NCBI GenBank assembly: GCA_023389095.1
Contig: JAEWFB010000190.1
Span: forward strand, 1 to 11,480
Length of the DNA stretch: 11,480 nucleotides
Direction: 5' to 3'
Source: Actinomycetes bacterium
Lineage (GTDB): Bacteria > Actinomycetota > Actinomycetes > Actinomycetales > Dermatophilaceae
Below the pieces are notes generated by a model. It made no database searches. It was not told the origin of the DNA and was given only the letters and a program-made list of their open reading frames with translations. The position numbers and the translations under genes were made by a program. This document shows, piece by piece, positions 6,442 through 11,480 of the stretch. Position 1 is the first letter of the stretch. Each line of letters starts with the position of its first letter.

Positions 6442-7068
6442 ATGTTCACCGGAATCGTCGAGGAGCTCGGCACGGTCGCCGCGCTCGACCACGGCGCCGA
6501 CTCCGCCGTGCTGCACATCACCGGCCCGCTCGTCGTGACCGACGCGGTGCACGGCGCCTCGATCGCCGTCAACGGCGTCTGCCTCACCGTCGTCGAGCAC
6601 GACGCCGAGGGCTTCACCGTCGACGTCATGGCCGAGACGCTGCGGCGCAGCTCGCTCGGCGCCCTGCGCCCCGGCGACCGGGTCAACCTCGAACGGGCCA
6701 TGCGGGCGGACGGACGCTTCGGCGGCCACGTCGTGCAGGGGCACGTCGACGGCACGGCGACCGTCACCGCCCGCACCCCGGGCGACCGGTGGGAGACGGT
6801 CGAGCTGACTCTGCCGGGCGACCTCGCCGGGTACGTCGTCGAGAAGGGCTCGATCACCGTCGACGGCGTCTCCCTCACCGTCGCGTCGGTCACCGAGGAC
6901 ACCTTCACGGTGTCCCTCATCCCGACGACGCTGGCCCTGACGACGTTGGGGCACAAGGGCGTCGGGGACCCCGTCAACCTCGAGGTCGATGTCATCGCCA
7001 AGTACGTGGAGCGCCTCCTCGAGCACCGGCAGGATCGGCAGGACCAGTCGCAGGAGGTCACGTCATGA
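6442..7068 (+). CDS. ribE: Riboflavin synthase (alpha chain)
   Basis: Converts two molecules of 6,7-dimethyl-8-ribityllumazine to riboflavin and a pyrimidine that is recycled; a cytoplasmic trimer in the family. The 208-residue protein shows the internal duplication of two lumazine-binding barrels. Barrel one starts with MFTGIVEELG (1-10) and contains VNGVCLTV (43-50). Barrel two starts around GHVVQGHVDG (95-104) and contains VDGVSLTV (140-147). A C-terminal helix for trimer formation follows (NLEVDVIAKYVERLL, 179-193). The ATG has a strong AAGGAG ribosome binding site 6 nt upstream, which overlaps the end of ribD. Its stop overlaps the ribBA start by 4 nt (ATGA). In some naming systems this gene is ribC. 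Identification is secure. Confidence 0.96.
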   Translation: MFTGIVEELGTVAALDHGADSAVLHITGPLVVTDAVHGASIAVNGVCLTVVEHDAEGFTVDVMAETLRRSSLGALRPGDRVNLERAMRADGRFGGHVVQGHVDGTATVTARTPGDRWETVELTLPGDLAGYVVEKGSITVDGVSLTVASVTEDTFTVSLIPTTLALTTLGHKGVGDPVNLEVDVIAKYVERLLEHRQDRQDQSQEVTS

Positions 7069-8306
7069 GCGGGCTGTCGACCGTGGAGGACGCGCTCGAC
7101 GCCCTGCGTGCGGGTCGTCCCGTCCTCGTCCTCGACGACGAGGGCCGCGAGAACGAGGGAGACCTCGTGCTCGCCGCCGCCACGGCCACCGAGGACTGGA
7201 TGGCCTGGACGATCCGCCACTCGTCGGGCTACCTGTGCGCCCCGGTGCCCGCGGCCGTCGCCGACCGCCTCGACCTGCCCCTCATGGTGGCCGACAACCG
7301 CGACCCGCTCCGCACCGCGTACACGGTGTCGGTCGATGCCGCGTCGGGCGTCACCACCGGCATCAGCGCGGCCGACCGGCTCCGCACCGCCCAGGTGCTG
7401 GCCGACCCCGCGTCGGGGCCCGGCGACCTCATCCGTCCCGGTCACATCCTGCCCCTGCGGGCCAGGGACGGTGGCGTCCTGACCCGACCGGGCCACACCG
7501 AGGCGGCCGTCGACCTGACGCGCCTCGCCGGCCTCGAGCCTGTCGGCATCATCGGCGAGCTCGTCCACGACGACGGCCGGATGATGCGCTTCGAGGCCGT
7601 CGTCGACCTCGGGCGCGAGTACGGGCTGCCGGTGGTCACCATCGAGCAGCTCGTCGAGCACCGGCAGCGCCACGACCGCGTCGAGCGCCTCGCGACGACC
7701 CGCATCCCGACCGTCCACGGCACCTTCACCGCGCACGGCTACCGCGACACCCTGACCGGCGACGAGCACGTCGCGCTCGTCAGCCCCCGGGGCCTGCACG
7801 GCCTCTCCGGCGCCGGACCGGTGGTGACGCGGCTGCACTCCGAGTGCCTCACCGGCGACGCCTTCGGCTCGCTGCGGTGTGACTGCGGACCCCAGCTGCA
7901 GGCGTCGCTGGCGCGGGTCGGTGCCGAGGGCGGCGTCGTCGTCTACCTCGGCGGTCACGAGGGTCGCGGCGTCGGGCTCGTCGACAAGCTGCGGGCCTAC
8001 GCCCAGCAGGACCGCGGCGCCGACACCGTCGACGCGCAGACGGCACTGGGCCTGCCCGTCGACGCCCGCGAGTACGCGGCCGGGGCGGCGATGCTCCACG
8101 ACCTCGGGGTCGAGAGCGTCGTGCTGCTGACGAACAACCCGAAGAAGGTGCAGGCGCTGCGCGGCCTCGGGCTGGATGTCGTGGCGGTCGAGCGGCTCCA
8201 CGGCCCCGTCGGGCAGGACAACGAGCAGTACCTCATCACCAAGCGCGAGCGACTCGGTCACGACATCCCGACCGGTGACGCCCAGCACGGACAGGAGACG
8301 GCATGA
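7065..8306 (+). CDS. ribBA: Bifunctional DHBP synthase / GTP cyclohydrolase II
   Basis: Makes both precursors of riboflavin: 3,4-dihydroxy-2-butanone 4-phosphate from ribulose 5-phosphate (N-terminal half) and a diaminopyrimidine from GTP (C-terminal half). The 413-residue fusion is full length. The DHBP synthase half carries DDEGRENEGDL (24-34) and the later GHTEAAVDL. The cyclohydrolase half carries the zinc site Cys261, Cys272 and Cys274 in HSECLTGDAFGSLRCDCG, the same 11-and-2 spacing as in E. coli RibA. The loop reads GGHEGRGVGL, where E. coli has RQEGRGIGL; I take this as an actinobacterial variant. The ATG at 7065 shares an ATGA overlap with ribE, and the stop shares another with ribH, so the three are translationally coupled. 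Confidence 0.95.
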   Translation: MSGLSTVEDALDALRAGRPVLVLDDEGRENEGDLVLAAATATEDWMAWTIRHSSGYLCAPVPAAVADRLDLPLMVADNRDPLRTAYTVSVDAASGVTTGISAADRLRTAQVLADPASGPGDLIRPGHILPLRARDGGVLTRPGHTEAAVDLTRLAGLEPVGIIGELVHDDGRMMRFEAVVDLGREYGLPVVTIEQLVEHRQRHDRVERLATTRIPTVHGTFTAHGYRDTLTGDEHVALVSPRGLHGLSGAGPVVTRLHSECLTGDAFGSLRCDCGPQLQASLARVGAEGGVVVYLGGHEGRGVGLVDKLRAYAQQDRGADTVDAQTALGLPVDAREYAAGAAMLHDLGVESVVLLTNNPKKVQALRGLGLDVVAVERLHGPVGQDNEQYLITKRERLGHDIPTGDAQHGQETA

Positions 8307-8827
8307 AGCACGGCGCCCCCACGATCCGGACCGACGGCCGCGGCCTCCGCGTCGCCGTCGTCGCCGCGAGCTGGCACGAGACGGTCATGGACGGACTGCT
8401 CGACGGTGCCCGCCGGGGCCTCGCCGAGGCCGGCGTCGAGCACGTCGACGTCGTCCGGGTGCCGGGCACCTTCGAGCTGCCGGTCGCCTGCGCCCGGCTC
8501 GCCGACTGGTACGACGCCCTGGTGGCGCTCGGCGTCGTCATCCGCGGCGGCACGCCGCACTACGAGTACGTCTGCCAGGCGGCGACGGCCGGGCTGACCG
8601 ACGTCGCGGTCCGCACCGGCACGCCGGTCGGGTTCGGTGTCCTCACCTGCGACGACGAGCAGCAGGCCCTCGACCGGGCCGGGCTGACCGGCTCGGCCGA
8701 GGACAAGGGGCACGAGGCCGCGACCGCTGCGGTCGCCACGGTCGTTGCCCTCGCCCGGGTGTCGCCCCCCGGCGCCGGCCATGGCGGCGCGCACGTCGTG
8801 CCGGCGAGCCGGACCGCCACGGAGTGA
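8303..8827 (+). CDS. ribH: 6,7-dimethyl-8-ribityllumazine synthase
   Basis: Condenses the RibB and RibD-derived products to lumazine, the substrate of RibE; family members form pentamers or 60-subunit shells. The 174-residue product has the family blocks VPGTFELP (53-60), ALGVVIRGGTPHYEYV (75-90) with the expected catalytic His86, and GVLTCDD followed by DKGHEAA. The aromatic Trp24 (SWHETVMDG) is where the substrate ring stacks in relatives. A tail of about 20 residues rich in Pro, Gly and Ala after the last helix is longer than the core needs. The ATG at 8303 has AGGAG 5 nt upstream and overlaps ribBA by 4 nt. It is the last gene of the riboflavin operon, since a separate promoter precedes hisE. 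Confidence 0.95.
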   Translation: MKHGAPTIRTDGRGLRVAVVAASWHETVMDGLLDGARRGLAEAGVEHVDVVRVPGTFELPVACARLADWYDALVALGVVIRGGTPHYEYVCQAATAGLTDVAVRTGTPVGFGVLTCDDEQQALDRAGLTGSAEDKGHEAATAAVATVVALARVSPPGAGHGGAHVVPASRTATE

Positions 8828-8857
8828 GCGGGGTCGGGGCCCCGTGCCGCGCCCCCG

Positions 8858-8863
8858 TACGCT
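8858..8863 (+). promoter_or_regulatory. Leaderless-type -10 element for hisE
   Basis: TACGCT matches TANNNT and is followed by 8 nt before the GTG at 8872. The expected transcription start is at or within 2 nt of the start codon. No ribosome binding site lies before this GTG. The signal suggests hisE-hisG can be transcribed without the rib operon. Confidence 0.5.
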
Positions 8864-8871
8864 TGCGTCTC

Positions 8872-9135
8872 GTGAAGAGCTTCGAACAGCTGTATGCCGA
8901 GCTGGCCGACAAGGCGGCGACGCGGCCCGAGGGCTCGGGCACCGTCGCGGCCCTCGACGCCGGCGTCCACGCCATCGGCAAGAAGATCGTCGAGGAGGCC
9001 GCCGAGGTCTGGATGGCCGCGGAGTACCAGACCACCGACGAGGCCGCCGAGGAGATCAGCCAGCTGCTCTACCATCTCCAGGTCCTCATGCTCGCCAAGG
9101 GCATCACGCTCGACGACGTCTACGCGCACCTCTGA
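8872..9135 (+). CDS. hisE: Phosphoribosyl-ATP pyrophosphatase
   Basis: Hydrolyses phosphoribosyl-ATP to phosphoribosyl-AMP and pyrophosphate, the second step of histidine synthesis. The 87-residue single-domain protein is the stand-alone HisE form, all-helical and related to MazG pyrophosphatases. Acidic metal-binding residues lie in GKKIVEEAAEVWMAAEY (36-52: Glu41, Glu42, Glu45) and EEISQLLYHLQVLM (60-73). The Gln at 64 stands where many non-actinobacterial HisE proteins have Asp; I recall the same change in mycobacterial HisE, so it is likely normal for this lineage. The GTG at 8872 gives the usual short N-terminus (MKSFEQLYAEL) and matches the promoter. The next gene is hisG, 51 nt downstream. 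Confidence 0.94.
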   Translation: MKSFEQLYAELADKAATRPEGSGTVAALDAGVHAIGKKIVEEAAEVWMAAEYQTTDEAAEEISQLLYHLQVLMLAKGITLDDVYAHL

Positions 9136-9186
9136 GGCGCGGGCACCCCACCGTCACACCGACTTCGAGGACCCCGAGGACCACCC

Positions 9187-10032
9187 ATGCTCCGCATCGC
9201 CGTGCCCAACAAGGGCTCCCTGTCCGAGGCGACCGTCGACCTGCTCCGCGAGGCGGGCTACCGGACGCGTCGTGACGCCAAGGAGCTCGTCGTCACCGAC
9301 CACGACAACGACGTCGAGTTCTTCTACCTCCGTCCGCGTGACATCGCCGTGTACGTCGGCTCGGGCACCGTCGACGCGGGCGTCACAGGCCGCGACCTGC
9401 TGCTCGACTCCGGCTCGGACGCGGTCGAGGTCATGACGCTGGGCTTCGGGGCCTCGACGTTCCGGTACGCCGGAAAGCCGGGTCAGGTCGGCTGCGTCGA
9501 GGAGATCGCCGGCAAGCGCGTCGCGACCTCCTACGCCGGCCTCGTCCGCGCCGACCTCGCCGCCCGCGGGCTGTCGGCCGAGGTCGTGCGCCTCGACGGC
9601 GCCGTCGAGACGGCGATCACGCTCGGCGTCGCCGACTGCATCGCCGACGTCGTCGAGACCGGAACCACCCTGCGCCAGCAGGGACTCGAGGTCTTCGGCG
9701 AGCCGATCCTGCGCTCGGAGGCCGTGCTGATCCGGGGCGACCGCCCGGGAGAGGCCCAGGCCATCGAGGTGCTCCAGCGGCGCATCGCCGGCGTCATCAC
9801 GGCCCGCACCTACGTCATGCTCGACTACGACTGCCCGAAGGAGCTCGTCGACCGGGCCTGCGAGCTGACCCCGGGCCTGGAGTCGCCGACCGTCTCGCCG
9901 ATGCAGGACGACGCGTGGGTCGCCGTGCGCGCCATGGTGCCTCGCGTCGGACGCAACCGGCTCATGGACGAGCTGTACGACCTCGGTGCTCGGGCCATCC
10001 TCGTCACCGACATCGCGGCGTGCCGGCTGTGA
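9187..10032 (+). CDS. hisG: ATP phosphoribosyltransferase (long form)
   Basis: First and rate-controlling step of histidine synthesis: joins ATP and PRPP to give phosphoribosyl-ATP. The 281-residue length is the long hexameric form with a C-terminal ACT-like domain (from about residue 210) that binds histidine for feedback inhibition, so no HisZ partner is needed. The N-terminus LRIAVPNKGSLSEA and the PRPP-binding stretch ADCIADVVETGTTL (149-162) are characteristic. Two copies of CGAGGACC (9166-9173, 9175-9182) place two GAGGA sites upstream; the second, 6 nt before the ATG, is well positioned. hisE precedes it by 51 nt, and the next gene starts inside the hisG stop (GTGA). No other his genes are in the window. 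Confidence 0.96.
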   Translation: MLRIAVPNKGSLSEATVDLLREAGYRTRRDAKELVVTDHDNDVEFFYLRPRDIAVYVGSGTVDAGVTGRDLLLDSGSDAVEVMTLGFGASTFRYAGKPGQVGCVEEIAGKRVATSYAGLVRADLAARGLSAEVVRLDGAVETAITLGVADCIADVVETGTTLRQQGLEVFGEPILRSEAVLIRGDRPGEAQAIEVLQRRIAGVITARTYVMLDYDCPKELVDRACELTPGLESPTVSPMQDDAWVAVRAMVPRVGRNRLMDELYDLGARAILVTDIAACRL

Positions 10033-10529
10033 ACGGCGACCCGGTCCCGGCTGCCGCGCCCCGCCAGGGGGATGCGCTCGCGCCGTTCCGTCCGCGCCGC
10101 GGGCGCGCCGTGGCGCTCGGGGTGGTGTGGGGTTCGCTCGCCCTGTTCGGCGCCATCGCCGTGCTCATGCCGACGCAGACCGACGGACGCTGGGGCGTCG
10201 GGGACCGGGTCATGTTCTTCGGTATCGGCATCGTGCTCGCCGTCGTGGCGTGGCGCTACGCCTCGATCGTCGCCGTCCCGAGCCGCGACGGGCTGGTCGT
10301 GCGCAACCTCGTCCTCACACGAACCCTCGAGTGGGCCGAGGTCGTCGGCGTCCAGTTCGGCGGGGGCGAGCCGTGGGTCAGCCTCGACCTCGAGGACGGT
10401 GACACGGTGGCCGTCATGGCGATCCAGAAGGCCGACGGGGAGGTGGCCGGCCGGGAGGCCTCGCGCCTCGCGGCACTCGTGCAGGCCTTCGGCGAGGCCC
10501 GGGAGCCGGGTGGAGGTCAGCTGCCGTGA
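10029..10529 (+). CDS. Membrane-anchored PH-domain protein (bPH6 type), function unknown
   Basis: A 166-residue protein with a short basic N-terminus (PFRPRRGR, 19-26), two transmembrane helices (about 27-47 and 61-81) and a C-terminal bacterial PH domain (about 82-155). The domain shows the DGLVVRN...LEWAEVVGVQF pattern at 87-110 and ends with an AIQKADGEVAGREASRLAAL stretch, as in the small PF10756-type proteins. In mycobacteria a similar membrane protein follows hisG, so the linkage is conserved over distance, although a role in histidine synthesis is not established. The charges before helix one suggest the PH domain is cytoplasmic. The GTG start overlaps the hisG stop (GTGA) and has no clear ribosome binding site, which suggests coupling. 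It overlaps the next gene in the same way. Confidence 0.82.
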   Translation: MNGDPVPAAAPRQGDALAPFRPRRGRAVALGVVWGSLALFGAIAVLMPTQTDGRWGVGDRVMFFGIGIVLAVVAWRYASIVAVPSRDGLVVRNLVLTRTLEWAEVVGVQFGGGEPWVSLDLEDGDTVAVMAIQKADGEVAGREASRLAALVQAFGEAREPGGGQLP

Positions 10530-11098
10530 CCGACGTGCCGACGCCCGAGGCCGACCCGACTCCCGTCGAGCCGTCGCCGGAGCACCTGCGCCACGCGCTC
10601 GGCCACTTCGCGACGGGCGTCACGATCATCTCCGGCTACGACGGCGACGGTGAGCCCGTCGGGTTCGCGTGCCAGTCGTTCGCGTCGGTGTCGCTGCGCC
10701 CGCCGCTCGTCCTCTTCTGCGCCGACCACCGCGGCCGGTCCTGGCCGCGGATGCGCGCCCAGGGGCGGTTCACGGTCAACGTGCTCGAGCACGACCAGCG
10801 TGAGGTCGTCGCCCGCTTCGGGTCCACCGCGGGACGACGCTTCGATGGGCTCGAGTGGTCGGCGTCCGAGCACGGCGGCCCGAGCATCCCCGGCGCGATC
10901 GTGCGCATCCACTGCACCGTCGAGCAGGTGCACGTCGCCGGTGACCACGACGTCGTCATCGGCCGCGTCCGCGGCCTCGAGGACGGCGAGGCCGGCCGGC
11001 CGATGCTCTTCTACCGCGGGCGGTTCACCGTCACCGAGCGACGCGGCAGCTCGGCCCGGGACGACGCGGACGAGCCCATCGACGACTACTGGGGCTGA
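10526..11098 (+). CDS. Flavin reductase-family protein (FMN-binding split barrel)
   Basis: A 190-residue cytoplasmic protein of the flavin reductase-like family, whose members reduce FMN or FAD with NAD(P)H, often to feed a partner monooxygenase. The family start EHLRHALGHFATGVTIIS (19-36) is followed by the flavin-binding strand-loop GFACQSFASVSLRPPLVLF (46-64), FTVNVL (about 82-87), and a final MLFYRGRF strand. The first 18 residues and the acidic tail (DDADEPIDDYWG) lie outside the domain. The GTG at 10526 overlaps the previous stop (GTGA) and has GGAGG 9 nt upstream. No monooxygenase partner is in the window, so the electron acceptor is unknown. A tandem duplication covers its last codons and stop. 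Confidence 0.88.
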   Translation: MTDVPTPEADPTPVEPSPEHLRHALGHFATGVTIISGYDGDGEPVGFACQSFASVSLRPPLVLFCADHRGRSWPRMRAQGRFTVNVLEHDQREVVARFGSTAGRRFDGLEWSASEHGGPSIPGAIVRIHCTVEQVHVAGDHDVVIGRVRGLEDGEAGRPMLFYRGRFTVTERRGSSARDDADEPIDDYWG

Positions 11099-11113
11099 CG
11101 ACTACTCAGGCTG
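11082..11113. repeat. 16-bp imperfect tandem duplication over the flavin reductase stop codon
   Basis: ACGACTACTGGGGCTG (11082-11097) is followed immediately by ACGACTACTCAGGCTG (11098-11113); 14 of 16 bases agree and the next base is A in both. The first copy encodes the last residues of the flavin reductase (DDYWG) and most of the stop. Because 16 is not a multiple of three, the second copy is out of frame with the first. It looks like a replication-slippage duplication that left the original stop intact. Confidence 0.8.
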
Positions 11114-11160
11114 ATGCCCGTCCGGCGACCGGCGAACTCCGGCGCGGTGACGCGGGTGCT

Positions 11161-11185
11161 GGGTCCGGCTGTCAGCGCCGGGTTC
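11161..11185. terminator. Possible terminator between the convergent flavin reductase and HNH genes
   Basis: CCGGC (11165-11169) pairs with GCCGG (11177-11181) around a 7-nt loop. On the + strand transcript, G·U and G-C pairs can extend this to nine pairs (11161-11169 with 11177-11185). On the minus strand only the 5-bp core forms. The position between two convergent genes suits a terminator, but the hairpin is modest and lacks a U-run. Confidence 0.35.
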
Positions 11186-11480
11186 AGAACGGGGGAGGCT
11201 CGTCGTCGTAGCGGCGGGGTGCTGGTGTGCGGGGTGGTGGTGGGGGAGCCGGTCGGTGGTCTTCGAGCCAGTCCTTGGGGTGGGTGGTGTAGCGGCGGCC
11301 GGTGGTGGTGCGCCAGTGGACGCGGGCGTGGTGGTCGCGGGTGGCGGTCCAGTGGCCGTGGGTGCGGGTGTTGTGGTGTTGGCGGTGTTTGCTGGTGAGG
11401 TTGGTGGGGTCGGTGGGTCCGTGGGGCCAGGGGGTGTCGTGGTCGAGGTCGCAGCGGGCGGCGGGGATGGTGCAGCCGGG
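11184..11480 (-). CDS. HNH endonuclease, DUF222/13E12-type, C-terminal part (runs off the window)
   Basis: The minus strand is open from the right edge to a TGA at 11186-11184, giving 98 residues of a gene whose start lies outside. The visible part begins PGCTIPAARCDLDHDTPW and continues GPTDPTNLTSKHRQHHNTRTHGHW, the HNH nuclease module found at the C-terminus of DUF222 proteins (13E12 repeat family of actinobacteria). Likely catalytic residues are His14 of the visible part (in DLDH), Asn27 and His36. A proline-rich tail ending RRYDDEPPPF follows. No ATG, GTG or TTG lies in frame, so simple start-based gene finding misses it. Codons are strongly ACC and CAC biased, so the + strand appears GT-rich, unlike the preceding genes. 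These proteins occur in many copies per genome; their target and any mobility are uncertain. Confidence 0.85.
   Translation of the reverse strand, partial: PGCTIPAARCDLDHDTPWPHGPTDPTNLTSKHRQHHNTRTHGHWTATRDHHARVHWRTTTGRRYTTHPKDWLEDHRPAPPPPPRTPAPRRYDDEPPPF

Noticed and set aside
5326..7026. 566-codon open frame on the minus strand opposite ribD and ribE
   Set aside because: It overlaps two clear genes fully, shows no domain and has low-complexity Asp/Gly/Val/Arg repeats typical of antisense frames.
6291..8288. 665-codon open frame on the minus strand opposite ribBA
   Set aside because: Same reason: antisense to a full-length bifunctional enzyme with intact motifs, and no recognisable protein features.
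8829..8844. CGGGG-CCCCG hairpin between ribH and hisE as a terminator
   Set aside because: The stem is only 5 bp in a G/C-only stretch with several equally good pairings, so I could not support it as a defined terminator.
9166..9182. CGAGGACC direct repeat upstream of hisG
   Set aside because: It is short and explained well enough as a duplicated ribosome binding site region; no wider repeat structure is seen.
11114..11398. Gly/Trp-rich open frame on the + strand at the right end
   Set aside because: It is the antisense of the HNH nuclease, which carries clear motifs on the minus strand.
1..11480. CRISPR arrays, tRNA or rRNA genes, insertion sequences, phage or defence modules
   Set aside because: I read for repeats with regular spacing, cloverleaf-like segments, transposase motifs and terminal inverted repeats and found none. 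Apart from the partial HNH gene the content is core metabolism.

Overview
The window looks like chromosomal DNA from a high-GC actinobacterium. The signs are third-position G/C throughout, many GTG starts, several promoters that seem to make leaderless mRNAs, the gene order hisE-hisG-PH-domain membrane protein, and a DUF222/13E12-type HNH nuclease at the right edge. A Micrococcales relative such as the Intrasporangiaceae would fit, but that placement is inference. All intact genes are on the + strand. The only minus-strand gene is the partial nuclease at the right end.

Layout. Positions 1-187 hold no supported gene, only a hairpin and a possible promoter. Next come def, fmt and rsmB (188-3225), a tight run for translation: formylation of initiator Met-tRNA, deformylation of nascent proteins, and m5C methylation of 16S rRNA. 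A perfect 11-bp hairpin separates this run from a small VOC-superfamily gene (3272-3628), which appears to have its own leaderless promoter. A second GC-rich hairpin and another leaderless-type promoter lead into rpe (3666-4322), ribulose-5-phosphate 3-epimerase.

The centre of the window is a riboflavin operon. A complete FMN riboswitch (about 4394-4518) and a 130-nt leader precede a PnuC-like membrane transporter, most likely the riboflavin transporter RibM. It is followed by ribD, ribE, ribBA and ribH, with spacings of 11 nt, 3 nt and two 4-nt ATGA overlaps. Together the enzymes convert GTP plus ribulose 5-phosphate to riboflavin; only the dephosphorylation step and the FMN/FAD-forming kinase are missing here. 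rpe just upstream connects to the same ribulose 5-phosphate pool.

A further leaderless-type promoter starts hisE (8872-9135), followed by hisG, the first two enzymes of histidine synthesis in pathway order hisG then hisE. hisG is joined by GTGA overlaps to a two-helix PH-domain membrane protein and then to a flavin reductase-family protein. The flavin reductase ends in a 16-bp near-perfect tandem duplication that includes its stop codon. The convergent HNH nuclease C-terminus (11184-11480, minus strand) runs off the window.

The region is mostly core metabolism and I do not see a new defence or mobile system. The most interesting points are two mutually exclusive hairpins around the ribM ribosome binding site that could be the riboswitch output, the repeated leaderless promoter pattern, and the separately transcribed VOC gene between rsmB and rpe.
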